24,885 nucleotides of DNA. Origin: Candidatus Helarchaeota archaeon (GTDB lineage Archaea; Asgardarchaeota; Lokiarchaeia; Helarchaeales; HEL-GB-A). The DNA is taken from the NCBI GenBank assembly GCA_013375455.1, contig JABXJT010000071.1:1-24885 (forward strand). Reading direction: 5' to 3'. Below are positions 22,852 to 24,885 of the stretch, piece by piece. The translations under genes were made by a program, and so were the position numbers. How positions within the stretch are numbered: position 1 is the stretch's first letter; the number at the start of each line of letters is the position of its first letter. The notes below the pieces were generated by a model. It saw only the letters and a program-made list of their open reading frames with translations. It had not been told where the DNA came from and did not search any database.

Positions 22852-22852
22852 A
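22783..22852 (-). terminator. Double T-tract terminator of rtcB
   Basis: Reading on the - strand after the rtcB stop, the transcript meets T7 (22852-22846) and then T10 (22792-22783), one at each copy boundary of the 63-bp duplication. T-tracts drive archaeal termination, so rtcB is probably transcribed separately from the zinc-ribbon and radical SAM genes downstream. Confidence 0.55.
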
Positions 22853-22858
22853 GGGGGG

Positions 22859-24310
22859 TTAGCCCTTGGTAACACCGATGGGTTTCAACCGGACAACGAG
22901 CGTGGCAATGCCAAGGTCATGGCTTACTTTAGCCACGGAATGTATGTCTTTGTAGGCCCCAGGGGCTTCTTCACTTAACACGCGTTTTGATGCAGCTTTG
23001 ACGAAAGTACCCTGGGATTCTAATTCTTTTTTAACGGTCTCTCCCCAATATTTCTTTAAAGCTGCGTGGCGTGATAAGAATCGCCCTGCCCCATGAGCCG
23101 TGCTACCAAAGGAGAGTTCCATCGCACGTTCTGTCCCGATTAGTAGATAAGAAGCCGTTCCCATCGAGCCAGGAAGGAGAACGGGTTGCCCTATATTTTT
23201 ATAATCTTGCGGAAGAACCTTATGATTTGGCGGAAAAGCGCGAGTAGCACCTTTTCGGTGCACGCATACTTTTTGAGTTTTTCCCTCTATGCTGTGATTT
23301 TCCAATTTCGCCATGTTATGTGCCACATCATAGATAAGATGCAGATCCAAATCTTCTGCCGGCGTTTTTAAGGTGCTTTCAAAGGATTCGCGCACCCAAT
23401 GCATGATTAGTTGGCGATTGCACCAGGCGAAGTTAGCCGCCGCTGCCATTGCTTGCATGTAATCCTTCCCTTCTCTACTTGAGATGGGGACACAGGCAAG
23501 TTCGCGGTCTGGCACTTTAATATTGTATTTATGGACGGCATGCTCCATCGTGCGCAAGTAGTCAGAGCAAACCTGATGCCCGAAACCACGACTACCCGTG
23601 TGAATCATAACAGTAACTTGTCCTTCCTCAAAGATTCCTAATTTTTTTGCGATTTCCGAATCAAAAATCTCATCAACATACTGAATCTCAAGAAAATGGT
23701 TCCCGGACCCCAAACTACCAATTTGACTCTTTCCGCGTTCTTTTGCGCGAGGTGAGACCTTTGAAGCATTGGCATTTTGCATGCAACCACGTTCCTCAGC
23801 GTGTGCTAAATCTTCCTCCCATCCATAACCATTTTCGACTCCCCACCCTGCCCCGTTTTCGAGCACTTTGTTTAGTTCTGGAATTGAAACCCTGATTTTG
23901 CCTTTAGATCCGAGGCCCGAGGGGACATTGCGAAAGAGGCTATTTAGCAAGGGTTGTATGTGAGGGATAATATCCTTCTTATTAAGGGAAGTCCGTAGTA
24001 ATCGAACGCCGCAATTGATATCATAGCCCACGCCACCTGGGGATATTACTCCTGTTTCGAGATCTGTCGCTGCGACACCCCCGATAGGAAAGCCATAACC
24101 TTGATGGGCATCCGGTAGTCCTATAGCCCACTGTTGTATTCCTGGTAAAAACGTTATTCCTATCAATTGTTTGAATGTTCTATCCCGTCTCATTTTACTG
24201 ATCAATTCTCTACTCGCGTATAACCGAGCGGGAACGCGCATTCCAGGTTTATGAGTTGCAGGAATTTCCCATACTAAATCTGAAATTTTTCTAAGCATTT
24301 CTTCTGGCAC
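22859..24310 (-). CDS. rtcB: RNA-splicing ligase RtcB
   Basis: A 483-residue RtcB, the archaeal tRNA ligase that joins 2',3'-cyclic phosphate and 5'-OH ends after intron removal, using GTP and manganese. The metal site is complete: D97 and C100 in YDINCGVR, H205 in GSGNHFLE, H237 in IHTGSRGFG and H331 in YDVAHNMAK. HRKGATRAF (351-359) and H406 in STAHGAGR, the histidine that carries GMP during catalysis, are present. Length matches the Pyrococcus enzyme (481), and there is no intein, unlike some archaeal rtcB genes. The start is GTG at 24310, with GAGGTG a few nt upstream. An ATG four codons on is also possible. No archease gene is visible next to it in this window. Confidence 0.97.
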   Translation of the reverse strand: MPEEMLRKISDLVWEIPATHKPGMRVPARLYASRELISKMRRDRTFKQLIGITFLPGIQQWAIGLPDAHQGYGFPIGGVAATDLETGVISPGGVGYDINCGVRLLRTSLNKKDIIPHIQPLLNSLFRNVPSGLGSKGKIRVSIPELNKVLENGAGWGVENGYGWEEDLAHAEERGCMQNANASKVSPRAKERGKSQIGSLGSGNHFLEIQYVDEIFDSEIAKKLGIFEEGQVTVMIHTGSRGFGHQVCSDYLRTMEHAVHKYNIKVPDRELACVPISSREGKDYMQAMAAAANFAWCNRQLIMHWVRESFESTLKTPAEDLDLHLIYDVAHNMAKLENHSIEGKTQKVCVHRKGATRAFPPNHKVLPQDYKNIGQPVLLPGSMGTASYLLIGTERAMELSFGSTAHGAGRFLSRHAALKKYWGETVKKELESQGTFVKAASKRVLSEEAPGAYKDIHSVAKVSHDLGIATLVVRLKPIGVTKG

Positions 24311-24885
24311 TAAAACACCTCAAGTATTCTATATTGCCTGTGCGAAAGTGTAAATGTGATAATTCCAAAAAGATATGTCACGTCGAAGAATGTCTCCAAG
24401 CCGAACCGATTGACACTAATTTCTAGGTATTTCTTCAGCTTCTAGATATTTATAAATTTCGAGGTTTTCGGGAGAGTGCGTTTGTGGCAATTAAACTAGT
24501 TTAAATTAAATTGTCGAAAGTTTTTCAAGGATGATTCAAAGGCATTTTGCGGTCGACTCTGGGTAGGAAAGTCGACTATAGATATCCATTAGTTGGGAGA
24601 ATAAAATGTGTAGAAAATCTCAGGTAAATCTTTTCTCTTTTTTGAAATTTTGATCATCAATCATATCAACAAAAAATCATTTTTTATAGTATACTAGGTG
24701 TGCCTTTGCACATTTGCACATTAACGGACAAATTAGGTGGGTACATTAGTTTCAGATCTTTTAGTAATATGGAAAATGGAATTTTGGTGTGAAGGGAAAG
24801 AAAATATAGAATGTAGAAATGGCTGAAGATTAAGGCAATTTATCTTTACAACTGCTACAAAGGTCGGTGAGGGGATTATTTGGCG
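24311..24885. other. 575-bp terminal region with no convincing gene
   Basis: No frame long or regular enough to call. The region holds the rtcB TATA candidate (24447-24457) and an inverted repeat GTCGACT/AGTCGAC (24552-24558 and 24570-24576, 11-nt loop). It also has a small GTGCCTTTGCAC palindrome followed by a repeated TTTGCACA (about 24700-24720). A 15-codon frame at 24606 has a GGGAG before it but is too short to support. The - strand is open for ~150 bp at the window edge and could be a partial gene, without recognisable motifs. Confidence 0.4.
24447..24457 (-). promoter_or_regulatory. TATA-box candidate for rtcB
   Basis: ATTTATAAAT is a palindromic TATA element about 140 bp upstream of the rtcB start. 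It would give a leader of about 110 nt. As a palindrome it could also serve the + strand, where no gene was found. Confidence 0.4.

Noticed and set aside
1..24885. CRISPR array.
   Set aside because: No regularly spaced repeat family was seen; the direct repeats present are tandem or paired and lack spacers.

Overview
The window reads as a low-GC archaeal chromosome segment. Five core genes are diagnostic: a zinc-binding aIF1 (SUI1), the 48-residue RNA polymerase subunit Rpo12/RpoP, transcription factor B, the RtcB RNA ligase, and two archaeal-type radical SAM/TRAM proteins. A leucine-rich-repeat relic, a beta-propeller (SBBP) secretion-signal fragment, a NosD-like beta-helix protein and SCP2-like proteins give an Asgard-like flavour. 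That lineage is my inference and no single gene here proves it. Many genes start with GTG or TTG, often behind a clear Shine-Dalgarno sequence.

Layout. Positions 1-2373 hold an information-processing block on the + strand: aIF1, radical SAM protein 1 and rpoP. rpoP is followed by a spacer that ends in a degenerate second copy of the rpoP 3' end. Positions 2665-5993 hold a + strand group: two paralogous 174-residue proteins flank a metallo-beta-lactamase hydrolase and a coiled-coil protein with an SCP2-like C-terminal domain. Positions 6000-7600 hold a stand-alone TnpB element on the - strand and a 5'-truncated leucine-rich-repeat relic.

Positions 7884-12715 are an accessory stretch. It has a proline-rich multi-zinc-ribbon protein, two membrane proteins with zinc-binding cysteine clusters, a broken beta-propeller gene, a beta-helix surface protein, and several short open frames that look like gene remains or small proteins. 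At 12736-18027, TFB (- strand) and a 1350-residue membrane-fused GH38 alpha-mannosidase-like protein (+ strand) diverge from a shared ~290 bp promoter region.

Positions 18115-20042 hold three close-set - strand genes: flavodoxin, low-molecular-weight tyrosine phosphatase and a crotonase-family protein. A 13-nt T-tract directly after the flavodoxin stop probably terminates or attenuates transcription there. Next come a TPR protein (+), radical SAM protein 2 (-), a 75-residue zinc-ribbon protein (-) and rtcB (-). A perfect 63-bp tandem duplication carrying T-tracts lies between rtcB and the zinc-ribbon gene. The last 575 bases show no convincing gene.

How the genes connect: translation, transcription and RNA-repair genes sit at both ends. 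The 2.6-6.0 kb group may handle lipids or hydrophobic ligands through SCP2-like folds, by inference only. The middle is a patchwork of surface proteins and decaying or mobile DNA.
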